Source: Halomonas sp. TA22
GTDB lineage: Bacteria > Pseudomonadota > Gammaproteobacteria > Pseudomonadales > Halomonadaceae
Assembly (NCBI RefSeq): GCF_013009075.1
Contig: NZ_CP053108.1
Coordinates: 1,922,001-1,986,000, forward strand
Length of the DNA: 64,000 nucleotides
Reading direction: 5' to 3'
Positions 9,208 through 17,577 of the stretch are shown piece after piece (position 1 is the stretch's first letter; each line of letters starts with the position of its first letter). The position numbers were made by a program, and so were the translations under genes. The notes under the pieces were generated by a model. The model did no database searches and was not told the origin of the DNA. It saw only the letters and a list, made by a program, of their open reading frames with translations.

Positions 9208-10032
9208 ATGAAAAGTGCTACTACAGCGATGATCGACACCCTGCAACACGCCGCCCGGGCAGCAGGGGCAATCCTGCTCGAAGGCTACCACGCCGCTAGC
9301 GCCATCGATTTCGAGTGCAAGGGCGCCTCCGACTTCGTGACCCACTACGACCGGGCGGCGGAGCGGGCCATCATTGATATCGTACGTCGGGCACACCCCG
9401 AGGTGGGGTTCATTGGCGAGGAGAGCGGGGCGACAGCGGCACAATCAAGCGACGTTACGGTCATCATCGACCCGCTCGATGGCACCAACAACTTCATGCA
9501 TAAAATCCCGCACTTCTCAGTCTCGATCGCAGCGAGGAAGGGCGATGAGCTGATCATCGGCGTGGTCTATCATCCCGTACTCGACGAGATGTTATGGGCT
9601 CACAAGGGACGAGGGGCCTTTTTCAATCAAACTCTTTTGCAAACCCCGCCGGCTCGGGAGCTTTGCGCGATGCTGGTGGGAACCTGCTTTCCCTACCACG
9701 GCAAGGGCAATTGCGAGGTCTGCCTTCGCCAGCTCACCGCCCTCATGCCTCGTGTCTCCGGTATCAGAAGCCCTGGCTCTGCAGCACTGGAGATCGCCTA
9801 TGTCGCCCTGGGCCGCTTCGATGCCTTCTGGAACGACGGGGCCCGACTTGAGTTGTGGGATATCGCCGCCGGCATCGTCATTGCTCAGGAGGCAGGCCTC
9901 AGGGTGACCGACCTGGCGGGCAACCATGCCCCTAACACGTGGTGCAACCTGGTTGTAGCACACCCGGAACGCCACGAGCAGCTACGACATCTTCTAATTC
10001 AGAGTCGGCACGGCGCGATCATCGAAGCTTAA
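9208..10032 (+). CDS. Inositol monophosphatase family protein
   Basis: A 274-residue Mg2+-dependent sugar/inositol phosphatase. The family signature is complete: metal ligand E71 in IGEESG, DPLDGTNNF at residues 88-96, and WDIAAG at 217-222. Known members hydrolyse inositol-1-phosphate, histidinol phosphate, fructose-1,6-bisphosphate or 3'-phosphoadenosine phosphates. Start ATG 9208 has GGGAA upstream; ATG 9229 is possible. It stands 115 bases after the permease and 148 bases before the LacI-family gene, so it may belong to either neighbour. Because the next operon ends with a phosphodiesterase, I infer that it removes phosphate from a product of imported phosphoesters. It is probably not the housekeeping SuhB, judging by context only. 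Confidence 0.85.
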   Translation: MKSATTAMIDTLQHAARAAGAILLEGYHAASAIDFECKGASDFVTHYDRAAERAIIDIVRRAHPEVGFIGEESGATAAQSSDVTVIIDPLDGTNNFMHKIPHFSVSIAARKGDELIIGVVYHPVLDEMLWAHKGRGAFFNQTLLQTPPARELCAMLVGTCFPYHGKGNCEVCLRQLTALMPRVSGIRSPGSAALEIAYVALGRFDAFWNDGARLELWDIAAGIVIAQEAGLRVTDLAGNHAPNTWCNLVVAHPERHEQLRHLLIQSRHGAIIEA

Positions 10033-10142
10033 CCGTCTCTCATGTGATCGGTGAAACCTCTGCACTTGATGGCAGCGACCTGACCTCATCTCATCACATA
10101 ACCGCCACAAGACCGACATCTTGGCCATGTACATTGCCTGAA

Positions 10143-10158
10143 ATGAGATCGATATCAT
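10143..10158. promoter_or_regulatory. Candidate LacI-family operator
   Basis: ATGAGATCGATATCAT is a 16-base palindrome (7 of 8 pairs) with the central CG typical of LacI/GalR-family operators. It ends 22 bases before the start of the LacI-family gene, which is the first gene of its operon, so autoregulation and control of the importer are likely. Confidence 0.5.
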
Positions 10159-10180
10159 CCATCCTCGGGAGCGGTTTGGC

Positions 10181-11236
10181 ATGGCGGACCTACTTAGCGT
10201 TGCAGCATTGGCTGGCGTGTCGCGGGCAACGGCGGCCAGGGCTTTTTCCCATCCCGAGAAGCTGCGTCCTGCCACTCGCCAGAAGGTGATGGAAGCGGCA
10301 AGCAGGCTCGCCTTTCGCCCCAACCGGGTAGCCCAGCAGTTACGCACCCAGGCCACGAGAATCATTGGCGTCCTGGTACCCAGCCTCGACAACCCGGTAT
10401 TCGCCGAACAGCTGCAGGCGATGGAGGTAGCCGCGCGTCACGCCGGCTACTCGCTGCTGATCACCACCACCGACTACCAGGCCGACAGGGAAGCCGCGAT
10501 CATCGAGGAGATGCTTCGTCAACGGGTCGATGGGCTGGTTCTTACCGTTGCCGATACCGACAGCAGCGAGGTGCTTGATACGCTGGGCCTTGAGTCGGTG
10601 CCCTACCTGCTGGTCTATAACCAGCCTGATCCGGGGCGGGATAACGTTGCCGCCATCAGCGTCGACAACCGCACGGCAATGGCTGAAGCCACCGAGCATC
10701 TGCTGGCCTTGGGACACCGTCATGTGGGCATGGTCGCAGGACCGATCCTGCAATCCGACCGCGCTCGCCTGCGCCATGAGGGCTATCGCCAGGCCATGCT
10801 AAACCGGGGATTGACGCCTCGGCCCCTGATCGAGATGCCCCATCACACTCGTATCGACCTGGCGGTACTCGAGCCGTTCTTGAGCACGTCCGAGCGGCTC
10901 ACCTCCCTGATTTGCACCAACGACATGCTGGCCATCCACCTGATGGGAGTCCTCCAGCGCGCCGGCATCACGATTCCCGGCGATATCTCGGTGGTCGGTT
11001 TCGATGGCATCGCCATCGGCGCCTTGATGCATCCCTCGCTGTGCACCGTCGTGCAACCGCGGGCGGCGATCGGCCAGGCAGCGGTAGATACGCTGCTTGG
11101 CATGATCTCGGGCAACCGTCCCGCGCTGACCACCCTGCCCCATGCATTGCGTCCCGGTGAAAGCGTGGGATCGCCGCAGAGCCAACCACAGCCACTCGTC
11201 TCAATCTCACTGACACAACGAAGGGAATTGACATGA
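10181..11236 (+). CDS. LacI-family transcriptional regulator
   Basis: A 351-residue repressor. The N-terminal helix-turn-helix reads LLSVAALAGVSRATAARAFS, followed by the hinge-helix region RPNRVAQQL. The rest is a periplasmic-binding-protein-like sensor, beginning RIIGVLVPSLDNPVFAEQL and containing SLICTNDMLAIHLM. ATG 10181 follows GGGAGC. Its last four bases (ATGA) overlap the start of the binding-protein gene, so regulator and importer are one transcript. The palindrome at 10143-10158 is the obvious binding site. The inducer is presumably the imported compound or its breakdown product; nothing in the sequence identifies it. Confidence 0.9.
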   Translation: MADLLSVAALAGVSRATAARAFSHPEKLRPATRQKVMEAASRLAFRPNRVAQQLRTQATRIIGVLVPSLDNPVFAEQLQAMEVAARHAGYSLLITTTDYQADREAAIIEEMLRQRVDGLVLTVADTDSSEVLDTLGLESVPYLLVYNQPDPGRDNVAAISVDNRTAMAEATEHLLALGHRHVGMVAGPILQSDRARLRHEGYRQAMLNRGLTPRPLIEMPHHTRIDLAVLEPFLSTSERLTSLICTNDMLAIHLMGVLQRAGITIPGDISVVGFDGIAIGALMHPSLCTVVQPRAAIGQAAVDTLLGMISGNRPALTTLPHALRPGESVGSPQSQPQPLVSISLTQRRELT

Positions 11237-12249
11237 CATCGATTCGATTACGTCATCTCGCCGCCACCATGCTGATGGCCGCCGCCGGGGCACTTTCTCC
11301 TGCTCAGGCCGATGAGTCCGCGATCTGCTACAACTGCCCGCCAGAGTGGGCCGACTGGGGTGCGCAGCTACGCCTGATCGAGGAGCGCACCGGCATCCAG
11401 GTGCCACAGGACAACAAGAACTCGGGCCAATCGCTGGCTCAGTTGATCGCCGAGAAGGGCAGTCCCGTGGCGGACGTGGTCTATTACGGGGTGACATTCG
11501 GCATTCAGGCACAGCAGGAGGGTGTCGTCGAAGCCTACCAACCGGAGCATTGGGAGGAGATTCCCGATGAGTTGAAAGAGCCCGACGGCAACTGGTTCAC
11601 CATCCACTCCGGCACCCTGGGTTTCATGGTCAATGTCGACGCGCTCGAGGGGGCTGAAGTTCCCACTTCATGGGACGACCTGTTGAAACCCGAGTACCGC
11701 GGCATGGTGGGCTACCTCGATCCTGCCAGTGCCTTTGTCGGCTATGTGGGCGCAGTCGCGGTGAACCTTGCCAGGGGTGGCGACATGGATGACTTCACGC
11801 CTGCCATCGACTACTTCAACGAGCTGTCACGCAACGCTCCGATCGTTCCCAAGCAGACCGCCTATGCCCGTGTGCTGTCGGGCGAAATCCCGATCCTGCT
11901 CGATTATGACTTCAATGCCTACCGCGCCAAGCACAAGGATGGCGCCAATATCGAGTTCGTGATCCCTGCAGAGGGCAGCGTGGTGGTGCCCTACGTGATG
12001 AGCCTGGTCAAGGATTCGCCGAATCCGGAGAACGCCAGGCGGGTACTGGACTTCGTGCTTTCCGACGAGGGCCAGGCGGTATGGGCGGATGCCTTCCTGA
12101 GGCCGGTGCGGGAAAGCGCCATCTCGGATGAAGCGCGTCAGTACTTCCTGCCGGAGAGCGACTACCAGCGTGCCCAGGCCGTCGATTACCAGGCCATGGC
12201 CGAGGCGCAGTCCGCCTTCTCGAATCGGTATCTTTCCGAGGTACGCTGA
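11233..12249 (+). CDS. Fbp/Pot-like periplasmic substrate-binding protein
   Basis: A 338-residue exported binding protein. The signal peptide ends near residue 26 (ALSPAQA) and the mature start contains ICYNCPPEWADWG, an unusual Cys-X2-Cys pair that could form a disulfide. Later blocks (SGTLGFMVNVDAL, PTSWDDLLKPEYRG, NARRVLDFVLSDEGQ) place it in the FbpA/PotD-like class. It overlaps the regulator by four bases and the first permease by one. Related importers carry polyamines, iron or 2-aminoethylphosphonate. Because a phosphodiesterase ends this operon, I favour a phosphodiester or phosphonate ligand, without proof. Confidence 0.85.
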   Translation: MTSIRLRHLAATMLMAAAGALSPAQADESAICYNCPPEWADWGAQLRLIEERTGIQVPQDNKNSGQSLAQLIAEKGSPVADVVYYGVTFGIQAQQEGVVEAYQPEHWEEIPDELKEPDGNWFTIHSGTLGFMVNVDALEGAEVPTSWDDLLKPEYRGMVGYLDPASAFVGYVGAVAVNLARGGDMDDFTPAIDYFNELSRNAPIVPKQTAYARVLSGEIPILLDYDFNAYRAKHKDGANIEFVIPAEGSVVVPYVMSLVKDSPNPENARRVLDFVLSDEGQAVWADAFLRPVRESAISDEARQYFLPESDYQRAQAVDYQAMAEAQSAFSNRYLSEVR

Positions 12250-13160
12250 TGTCACCGATGACACCGCACGAGGCGCGGCCCCTGCACGGGGCCGCCACTT
12301 CGTCCTCCCAAGCACTGGGGGATCGGCTTGGCGCTGCCCTCAAGCCCCGGTGCGCCGCTCTGCTGGCCTTGATCCCGGTATTGACCTTCTTCTGTGCCTT
12401 CTGGCTGCTCCCGTTCACGCGGCTGGTGGCGATGGGGCTGGAGCCCGACAAGAACAGCGGCGAGATGGCCTATTGGGCGATCATCGTGCATCCGCAATAT
12501 CTCTATAGCCTGCTGTCGACGCTTATGGTGTCGATCATCGTCTCGCTGCTGGCCGTGGCCACCGCCGGGCTGGCCGGCTTCTTTCTGGCACGCAATCATT
12601 TTTACGGCAAGGGCATGCTGGTCGCCATGCTGACCTTTCCTCTGGCGTTCCCGGGGGTGGTGGTGGGTTTCCTGGTGATCATGCTCGGCGGGCGCCAGGG
12701 CGCTCTGGCCCAGGTAAGCATGATGCTGTTTGGCGAGCGCTGGATATTCGCCTACTCATTGGCCGGGCTCTTTGTCGGCTATCTCTATTTTTCCATTCCC
12801 CGCGTGATCACCACGGTAATGGCCGCCTGCGAAAAACTCGACGTCAGCCTCGAGGAAGCGGCTCGCTCGCTGGGCGCCAGTCCATGGCGGGTGGTCCGGG
12901 ACGTGATCGTGCCCGGCCTCGCCCCGGCCCTGATCTCCACCGGCGCGCTCTGTTTTGCCACCAGCATGGGCGCCTTCGGAACCGCCTTCACCCTAGGCAC
13001 CCGCATGAGCATTCTGCCGCTGAACATCTACGGGGAATTCACCAACTACGCCAACTTCTCCATGGCCGCGGCGCTTTCGGTCATGCTCGGGGTGGTGACC
13101 TGGGTCTCGCTCTTCCTGGCGAGGCGGCTGTCAGGCGGCAATCTGGGGGCACCGGTATGA
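12249..13160 (+). CDS. ABC transporter permease (PotB-like)
   Basis: A 303-residue inner-membrane permease with about six hydrophobic segments from residue 38 on. The ATPase-contact loop EEAARSLGASPWRVVRD is near residue 200. A roughly 35-residue polar N-terminal tail precedes the first membrane segment. Start ATG 12249 shares one base with the binding-protein stop, and the TGA overlaps the ATG of the second permease. With that permease it forms a heterodimeric channel, unlike the fused permeases of the upstream clusters. Confidence 0.88.
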   Translation: MSPMTPHEARPLHGAATSSSQALGDRLGAALKPRCAALLALIPVLTFFCAFWLLPFTRLVAMGLEPDKNSGEMAYWAIIVHPQYLYSLLSTLMVSIIVSLLAVATAGLAGFFLARNHFYGKGMLVAMLTFPLAFPGVVVGFLVIMLGGRQGALAQVSMMLFGERWIFAYSLAGLFVGYLYFSIPRVITTVMAACEKLDVSLEEAARSLGASPWRVVRDVIVPGLAPALISTGALCFATSMGAFGTAFTLGTRMSILPLNIYGEFTNYANFSMAAALSVMLGVVTWVSLFLARRLSGGNLGAPV

Positions 13161-13945
13161 AGCGGGGCATGGGGTTCTACGCACAGCTGGGTTTCACCGT
13201 GCTGGTATGTCTGTTCATGATCGTGCCAATCATCATGTCGGCCCTGGCGGGGCTGACCGAGAATTACTTCCTTGGCCTGAGCAGTGGCCTGACCCTGCGC
13301 TGGGTCGCGGAAGTATGGCGCCTCTATGCCGACACCATTGTGTTGTCGATACAGCTGGCCCTGGCCTGCCTGGCCTTGACCCTCCTGCTCGGCGTGCCGG
13401 CTGCATACGGGTTGATGAAGAGCCGCAAGCGTTGGGCCAACGTCATTGAAGAGTTGCTACTGCTGCCGGTCGCCATCCCGGGCTTGGCCACCGCATTGGC
13501 CCTGTTGCTGGCCTATGGCCACTACCGTGACTTGCGCGCAAGCTGGCTGTTCATCCTGATCGGCCATGTGCTGTTCACACTACCGTTCATGATCCGGCCG
13601 GTACTGTCGGTACTGCATGCAAGCGACATCCCCCGCCTCGAGGAAGCTGCCGCCAGCCTCGGTGCCGGCGCCTGGCAGCGCTTCATTGGCATCGTGGTGC
13701 CCAACTGCATGAGCGGCATTCTGGCCGGCGCGTTGATGGTGGTGACGCTCTCCATCGGCGAGTTCAACATCACCTGGATGCTGCATACCCCGCTCAACAA
13801 GACGCTCCCCGTTGGGCTTGCCGACAGCTACGCCTCCATGCGCCTGGAGATCGGTTCCGCCTATACCCTGCTGTTCCTGTTGATGATCATTCCCCTGCTG
13901 GTGGCGCTGCAGTGGCTGGGTCATCTCGCCACACGTCGTCATTGA
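13157..13945 (+). CDS. ABC transporter permease (PotC-like)
   Basis: A 262-residue inner-membrane permease with about six membrane segments. The contact loop EEAAASLGAGAWQRF lies at roughly residues 162-176. Start ATG 13157 overlaps the previous stop as ATGA. It pairs with the permease at 12249-13160. It belongs to the same coupled operon as the regulator, binding protein, ATPase and phosphodiesterase. Confidence 0.88.
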   Translation: MKRGMGFYAQLGFTVLVCLFMIVPIIMSALAGLTENYFLGLSSGLTLRWVAEVWRLYADTIVLSIQLALACLALTLLLGVPAAYGLMKSRKRWANVIEELLLLPVAIPGLATALALLLAYGHYRDLRASWLFILIGHVLFTLPFMIRPVLSVLHASDIPRLEEAAASLGAGAWQRFIGIVVPNCMSGILAGALMVVTLSIGEFNITWMLHTPLNKTLPVGLADSYASMRLEIGSAYTLLFLLMIIPLLVALQWLGHLATRRH

Positions 13946-13978
13946 CCTGATCACCCCCTGAAGCCTGGAGAATGCGCC

Positions 13979-15064
13979 ATGCCATCTTCCCTCAAGATCA
14001 CCCTCACGCGATGCGCACGAACCTTCGCCAATGGCCATACTGCACTCGAGCCGATCGACCTGGAGGTCGAAGCCGGCGAGACGCTGGTGCTGCTGGGCCC
14101 TTCCGGCTGTGGCAAGACCACCACGCTGCGCATCATCAGCGGCCTTGAGTCACCCAACCGTGGCGGACAGGTGTGGTTTGACGATCACGATGTCACGGCT
14201 CTGCCCATCGAGAAGCGTGATGTGGGCATGGTGTTCCAGAACTATGCGCTGTTTCCCAATATGAATGTCCGCGAGAACATTGCCTATGGCCTCAAGATCA
14301 AGCGCCTGACAGCCAGCGAAATTCGGCAACGGGTCGCGCAGGTAATGGAAATGGTCGATCTGGGCGACTTTGCCGAGCGCAGCATCGACAAGCTCTCCGG
14401 GGGACAGAAGCAACGCGTGGCGCTGGCCCGCGCCATCGCCGTTCGACCCAGAGTACTGCTATTCGACGAGCCGCTCGCGGCCCTCGACGCCAAGTTGCGA
14501 GACCGTCTGCGCCTGGAGATCGGCATGCTGCTGCGCAAGCTCGGCACCACTGCCGTCTATGTCACCCACGATCAGGCCGAGGCAATGGCCCTTGGTGACC
14601 GGATCGCGGTAATGCAGCAGGGAAAGATCGCTCAGATCGGCACACCCCGCGAGATCTATCACCAGCCGCAAAGTGCCTTCGTTGCCGATTTCATCGGCTC
14701 GAGCAACTGTCTGGAGATATTGGGCAGCGCGCCAGGCGCGGTGCTGGTCACCGGCGGCAAGCTCCCCTCTCCTGGCGCAACGCCGGTTCAGCAGCTCTAT
14801 TGTCGACCGGAAGATCTCCAGATAGCCGAACCCGAGGGTGCCCATATCCGTGGCCATGTCCTGCAGAGCTTCTTCCTGGGACAGAGCCAGCGACTGCTGG
14901 TCGACATCGGCAGCGCTACGCCACTGCAGGTAGACGCGCCCTCGCGCCGGCACTGGCATCACGGCGAGCGCATCGGATTGAACATCGCCTCGGATGCGCT
15001 GTTTCATCCACAACTCAAGTCCCGCTCCTTCCCCCCTGCCTCACCGGAGAGCGCCCATGGCTGA
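13979..15064 (+). CDS. ABC transporter ATP-binding protein (PotA/FbpC-like)
   Basis: A 361-residue ATPase. Walker A GPSGCGKTT is near residue 40, the Q-loop reads MVFQNYALFPNMNV, the signature is LSGGQKQR, Walker B is VLLFDEPLAALD and the switch is YVTHDQAEAMAL. The C-terminal 120 residues form a TOBE-type regulatory region. ATG 13979 has GGAG upstream. Its last eight bases overlap the start of the phosphodiesterase gene, tying the enzyme to the importer by translation. Confidence 0.9.
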   Translation: MPSSLKITLTRCARTFANGHTALEPIDLEVEAGETLVLLGPSGCGKTTTLRIISGLESPNRGGQVWFDDHDVTALPIEKRDVGMVFQNYALFPNMNVRENIAYGLKIKRLTASEIRQRVAQVMEMVDLGDFAERSIDKLSGGQKQRVALARAIAVRPRVLLFDEPLAALDAKLRDRLRLEIGMLLRKLGTTAVYVTHDQAEAMALGDRIAVMQQGKIAQIGTPREIYHQPQSAFVADFIGSSNCLEILGSAPGAVLVTGGKLPSPGATPVQQLYCRPEDLQIAEPEGAHIRGHVLQSFFLGQSQRLLVDIGSATPLQVDAPSRRHWHHGERIGLNIASDALFHPQLKSRSFPPASPESAHG

Positions 15065-15887
15065 GCACGTGTACATCGCCCAGATAAGCGATCCGCATAT
15101 CAAGGCAGGCGGCAAGCTCTCCTACCGCAGGGTGGATACACAAGCTGCCTTGATCGCCGCCATTCATACACTCAACCATCTTGTTCCCAGGCCCCACCTG
15201 CTTCTGATCAGTGGTGACCTGGTGGATTTTGGTCGAGCGGAGGAGTACGCAACGCTACGTGAGGTGCTCGATGGCCTGACGATGCCCTTCTACCTCATCC
15301 CAGGTAACCATGATGACCGTACTCATCTGCGCAAGTGCTTCCCTGAACACACCTATCTCACGCAGCACGACGAGTTCCTGCAGTGGACGGTCGATGACTA
15401 CCCGGTGAGATTGATCGGGCTGGACTCCACGGTCCCAGGCCAGGCGCATGGCGAGCTATGTCTTCGGCGTCTCGAGTGGCTGGATGACAGACTCAACGAG
15501 CAGCCGAACACGCCGACACTAATCATGCTTCACCATCACCCCTTCCATAGCGGCATCCAGCACATGGACAGGCAGCCATTGCGCAATGCCAAGGCCTTTG
15601 AAGCGGTTCTAATGGGCTATCACAATATCGAACGCGTGCTATGCGGCCATCTGCATAGAAGCATGCAGACCCGTTTTGCCAATACCCTCGCCTGCAGCTG
15701 TCCCGGGGTATCCCACCAGGTAGCACTGCAACTCGACCACGACACCCCCCCTGCCTTCGTGATGGAGCCCCCTGGCTATCTGTTGCATCGCTGGTCACCT
15801 GAGGGCGACGTGATGACTCACATGGGGTTCGTCGACGGCTTTGCAGGCCCCTATCCCTTTTATGATGAAAACGGATTGATCGACTAA
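15057..15887 (+). CDS. Calcineurin-like metallophosphodiesterase (GpdQ/class III cNMP-PDE type)
   Basis: A 276-residue binuclear-metal phosphodiesterase without a signal peptide, so cytoplasmic. All family ligands are present: D12 and H14 in SDPHI, D54 in SGDLVDFG, N84/H85 in PGNHDD, H160 in the HHHP segment, and H198/H200 in CGHLH. The stretch HPFHSGIQHMD resembles the substrate loop of GpdQ, the glycerophosphodiester hydrolase, rather than that of CpdA. The start ATG 15057 follows GGAGA and overlaps the ATPase gene. Being the last gene of an importer operon, it most likely hydrolyses the imported phosphodiester. Activity on cyclic AMP remains possible. Confidence 0.85.
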   Translation: MAEHVYIAQISDPHIKAGGKLSYRRVDTQAALIAAIHTLNHLVPRPHLLLISGDLVDFGRAEEYATLREVLDGLTMPFYLIPGNHDDRTHLRKCFPEHTYLTQHDEFLQWTVDDYPVRLIGLDSTVPGQAHGELCLRRLEWLDDRLNEQPNTPTLIMLHHHPFHSGIQHMDRQPLRNAKAFEAVLMGYHNIERVLCGHLHRSMQTRFANTLACSCPGVSHQVALQLDHDTPPAFVMEPPGYLLHRWSPEGDVMTHMGFVDGFAGPYPFYDENGLID

Positions 15888-16011
15888 GAGTCGCGCGACC
15901 GCCTGGCCATCGATGACCAGTTTCCCGGCGACGACTCGTTGCCCACGAAGGCGTAAACGATAGAATGGAGATGCAGTCACCCTGTCTTCATTTGCGATCG
16001 AGGTATCTACC

Positions 16012-16491
16012 ATGAGCGATCCACGCCCCCGGCGAACCATCCGCCGTGTCCTACCGGCCCGCAAGCGCATCGCGCTGATCGCCCATGACGGCAAGAAGGC
16101 GGAGCTGCTGGAGTGGGCCACGCAGTGGCGCGAGGCCCTGGCCCAGCACACGCTGATCGGCACCGGCACCACGGCGAGGCGCGTCTCGCAAACCCTGGGA
16201 CTCCCGGTCTCAGGACTGATGAGCGGTCCCTTGGGGGGCGATCAGCAGATCGGCGCGATGATCACCGAGCAGCGACTCGACATGGTGATATTCTTCTGGG
16301 ATCCCTTCGCTCCCCAACCCCACGATCCCGATGTCAAGGCACTGCTGCGCCTGGCGGCGCTTTGGAACGTGCCGGTGGCGTGCAATGCGGCAAGCGCCGA
16401 CTTCATGCTCGGATCCCCCTGGCTGAATCAGGATTACGAGATGGCCATCCCCGATGCCGAGGCCTGGGTCAGCGATCGCACTTCGGAGTGA
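16012..16491 (+). CDS. mgsA: Methylglyoxal synthase
   Basis: A 159-residue cytoplasmic enzyme that converts dihydroxyacetone phosphate to methylglyoxal and phosphate. The active-site segment SGPLGGDQQIGA and the later FFWDPF and PHDPDVKALLRLA blocks match the E. coli enzyme closely, including the catalytic aspartates and histidine; the N-terminal IALIAHDGKK is also typical. It appears monocistronic. Known role: a bypass that relieves sugar-phosphate overload, often under phosphate limitation, which suits its position beside phosphorus-uptake genes, though that link is only suggestive. Confidence 0.95.
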   Translation: MSDPRPRRTIRRVLPARKRIALIAHDGKKAELLEWATQWREALAQHTLIGTGTTARRVSQTLGLPVSGLMSGPLGGDQQIGAMITEQRLDMVIFFWDPFAPQPHDPDVKALLRLAALWNVPVACNAASADFMLGSPWLNQDYEMAIPDAEAWVSDRTSE

Positions 16492-16592
16492 GACGACGCC
16501 AGGTACGCTTTGGATCATCAGCGATGGGCTATGGTGTGATAAGGGATCGGGGCCGCTGCGGCCAGATAAATAACAAGCAAGGAGATGGCGGC

Positions 16593-17447
16593 ATGCGTAC
16601 TCTACTCGCGCTTCTGTGTATGGCATTGGGGATGGTGGCGGGGCCGGCGCTGGCCCAGACGGGAATGATCCAGGCGGAGCCAATCAGCCGGCCGGAGTTC
16701 CCGATTGGGTGGGGGCCGCGCGTGGAGGGCGAGATATTCGAGTACACCACCGGCGGCCAGACCTATCAGGGGTACCTGGCCCGCAATGTCAACGACAACA
16801 CCCCGCGTCCGGCGGTGTTGGTGGTGCACGAATGGTGGGGACTCAATGACTACGCCAGGACACGCGCCGACCAGTTGGCAGCACTCGGCTTCGTGGCCCT
16901 GGCCGTGGACATGTATGGCGGCGGTCAGACCGCGACCCATCCCGAGCAGGCGGGCGAGTTCTCTTCACAAGTGATGCAGGATTGGCCGGAAGCACGCAGC
17001 AAGCTCGAGGCCGCCATGAGCCAGCTGCGTGATCACCCCGCCGTGGCAGTTTCGGGCATGGCGGCGATCGGCTACTGCTTTGGCGGCAGCGTGGTAATGA
17101 ACATGGCGCTTTCCGGCATGCCGCTCGACGCCGCGATCAGCTTCCACGGCAGCCCCACGCAGGCAGTGCATACGCCCCAAGCATTCTCGGGCGCCGTGCA
17201 GATTCATAACGGCGCGGCGGACCCCATGGTCACCCGAGAGGAGCTGAGCACCATGGCGCGCACCCTCGAGGCCCAAGGTGCCGAGGTCAAAGTGATCAAC
17301 TATGTCAATGCCACCCACGCCTTCTCCAATCCCGGTGCCGATGCGCTGGGCGAGGAGTTCGGATTGCCGCTGGGTTACGATGCCGCCGCGGACGCCTCCT
17401 CCTGGCAGGCAGCACTGCTGTTGCTGGGTCGGGTACTTAATCCTTAG
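16593..17447 (+). CDS. Dienelactone hydrolase family protein, exported
   Basis: A 284-residue alpha/beta hydrolase with a signal peptide (LLCMALGMVAGPALA, cleaved near residue 22), so it is periplasmic. The nucleophile cysteine is in IGYCFGGS, the acid in GAADPMV and the histidine in NATHAFSNP; VVHEWWGLNDY near residue 80 is the usual DLH oxyanion segment. ATG 16593 follows AGGAGA. The family cleaves dienelactones and other esters; the real substrate is unknown. It stands alone between mgsA and a convergent Crp-type regulator. Confidence 0.85.
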   Translation: MRTLLALLCMALGMVAGPALAQTGMIQAEPISRPEFPIGWGPRVEGEIFEYTTGGQTYQGYLARNVNDNTPRPAVLVVHEWWGLNDYARTRADQLAALGFVALAVDMYGGGQTATHPEQAGEFSSQVMQDWPEARSKLEAAMSQLRDHPAVAVSGMAAIGYCFGGSVVMNMALSGMPLDAAISFHGSPTQAVHTPQAFSGAVQIHNGAADPMVTREELSTMARTLEAQGAEVKVINYVNATHAFSNPGADALGEEFGLPLGYDAAADASSWQAALLLLGRVLNP

Positions 17448-17577
17448 CGTGTCGTTGATTGGCAAAACCAAGCAAACCCCTTATAGGCTAAATCACCCAT
17501 AATGGATTTAGAAATTGCTTATAAAATGGTTTATAAAAAAGGCATACGCTTAGGCTAAAAGATTCGTGTTAATGCAA
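17448..17577. other. AT-rich spacer between convergent genes, with two weak inverted repeats
   Basis: The 130-base gap is much richer in A+T than its surroundings. It holds two small inverted repeats, CTAAATC/GATTTAG (17488-17511) and TTATAAA/TTTATAA (17519-17536). They could end transcription of either neighbour, but the stems are weak and the position of the A/T runs is not canonical. Confidence 0.3.

Noticed and set aside
15888-16011. Coding-like minus-strand sequence RGQRVVAGKLVIDGQAVARL after the phosphodiesterase
   Set aside because: Only about 25 residues, no start or stop that makes sense, and it merges into antisense of the phosphodiesterase; too short to call a gene relic.
17448-17577. 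Rho-independent terminator in the AT-rich spacer
   Set aside because: The inverted repeats are short and AT-only, and the A/T runs are on the wrong side for a standard U tract; recorded only as a spacer.
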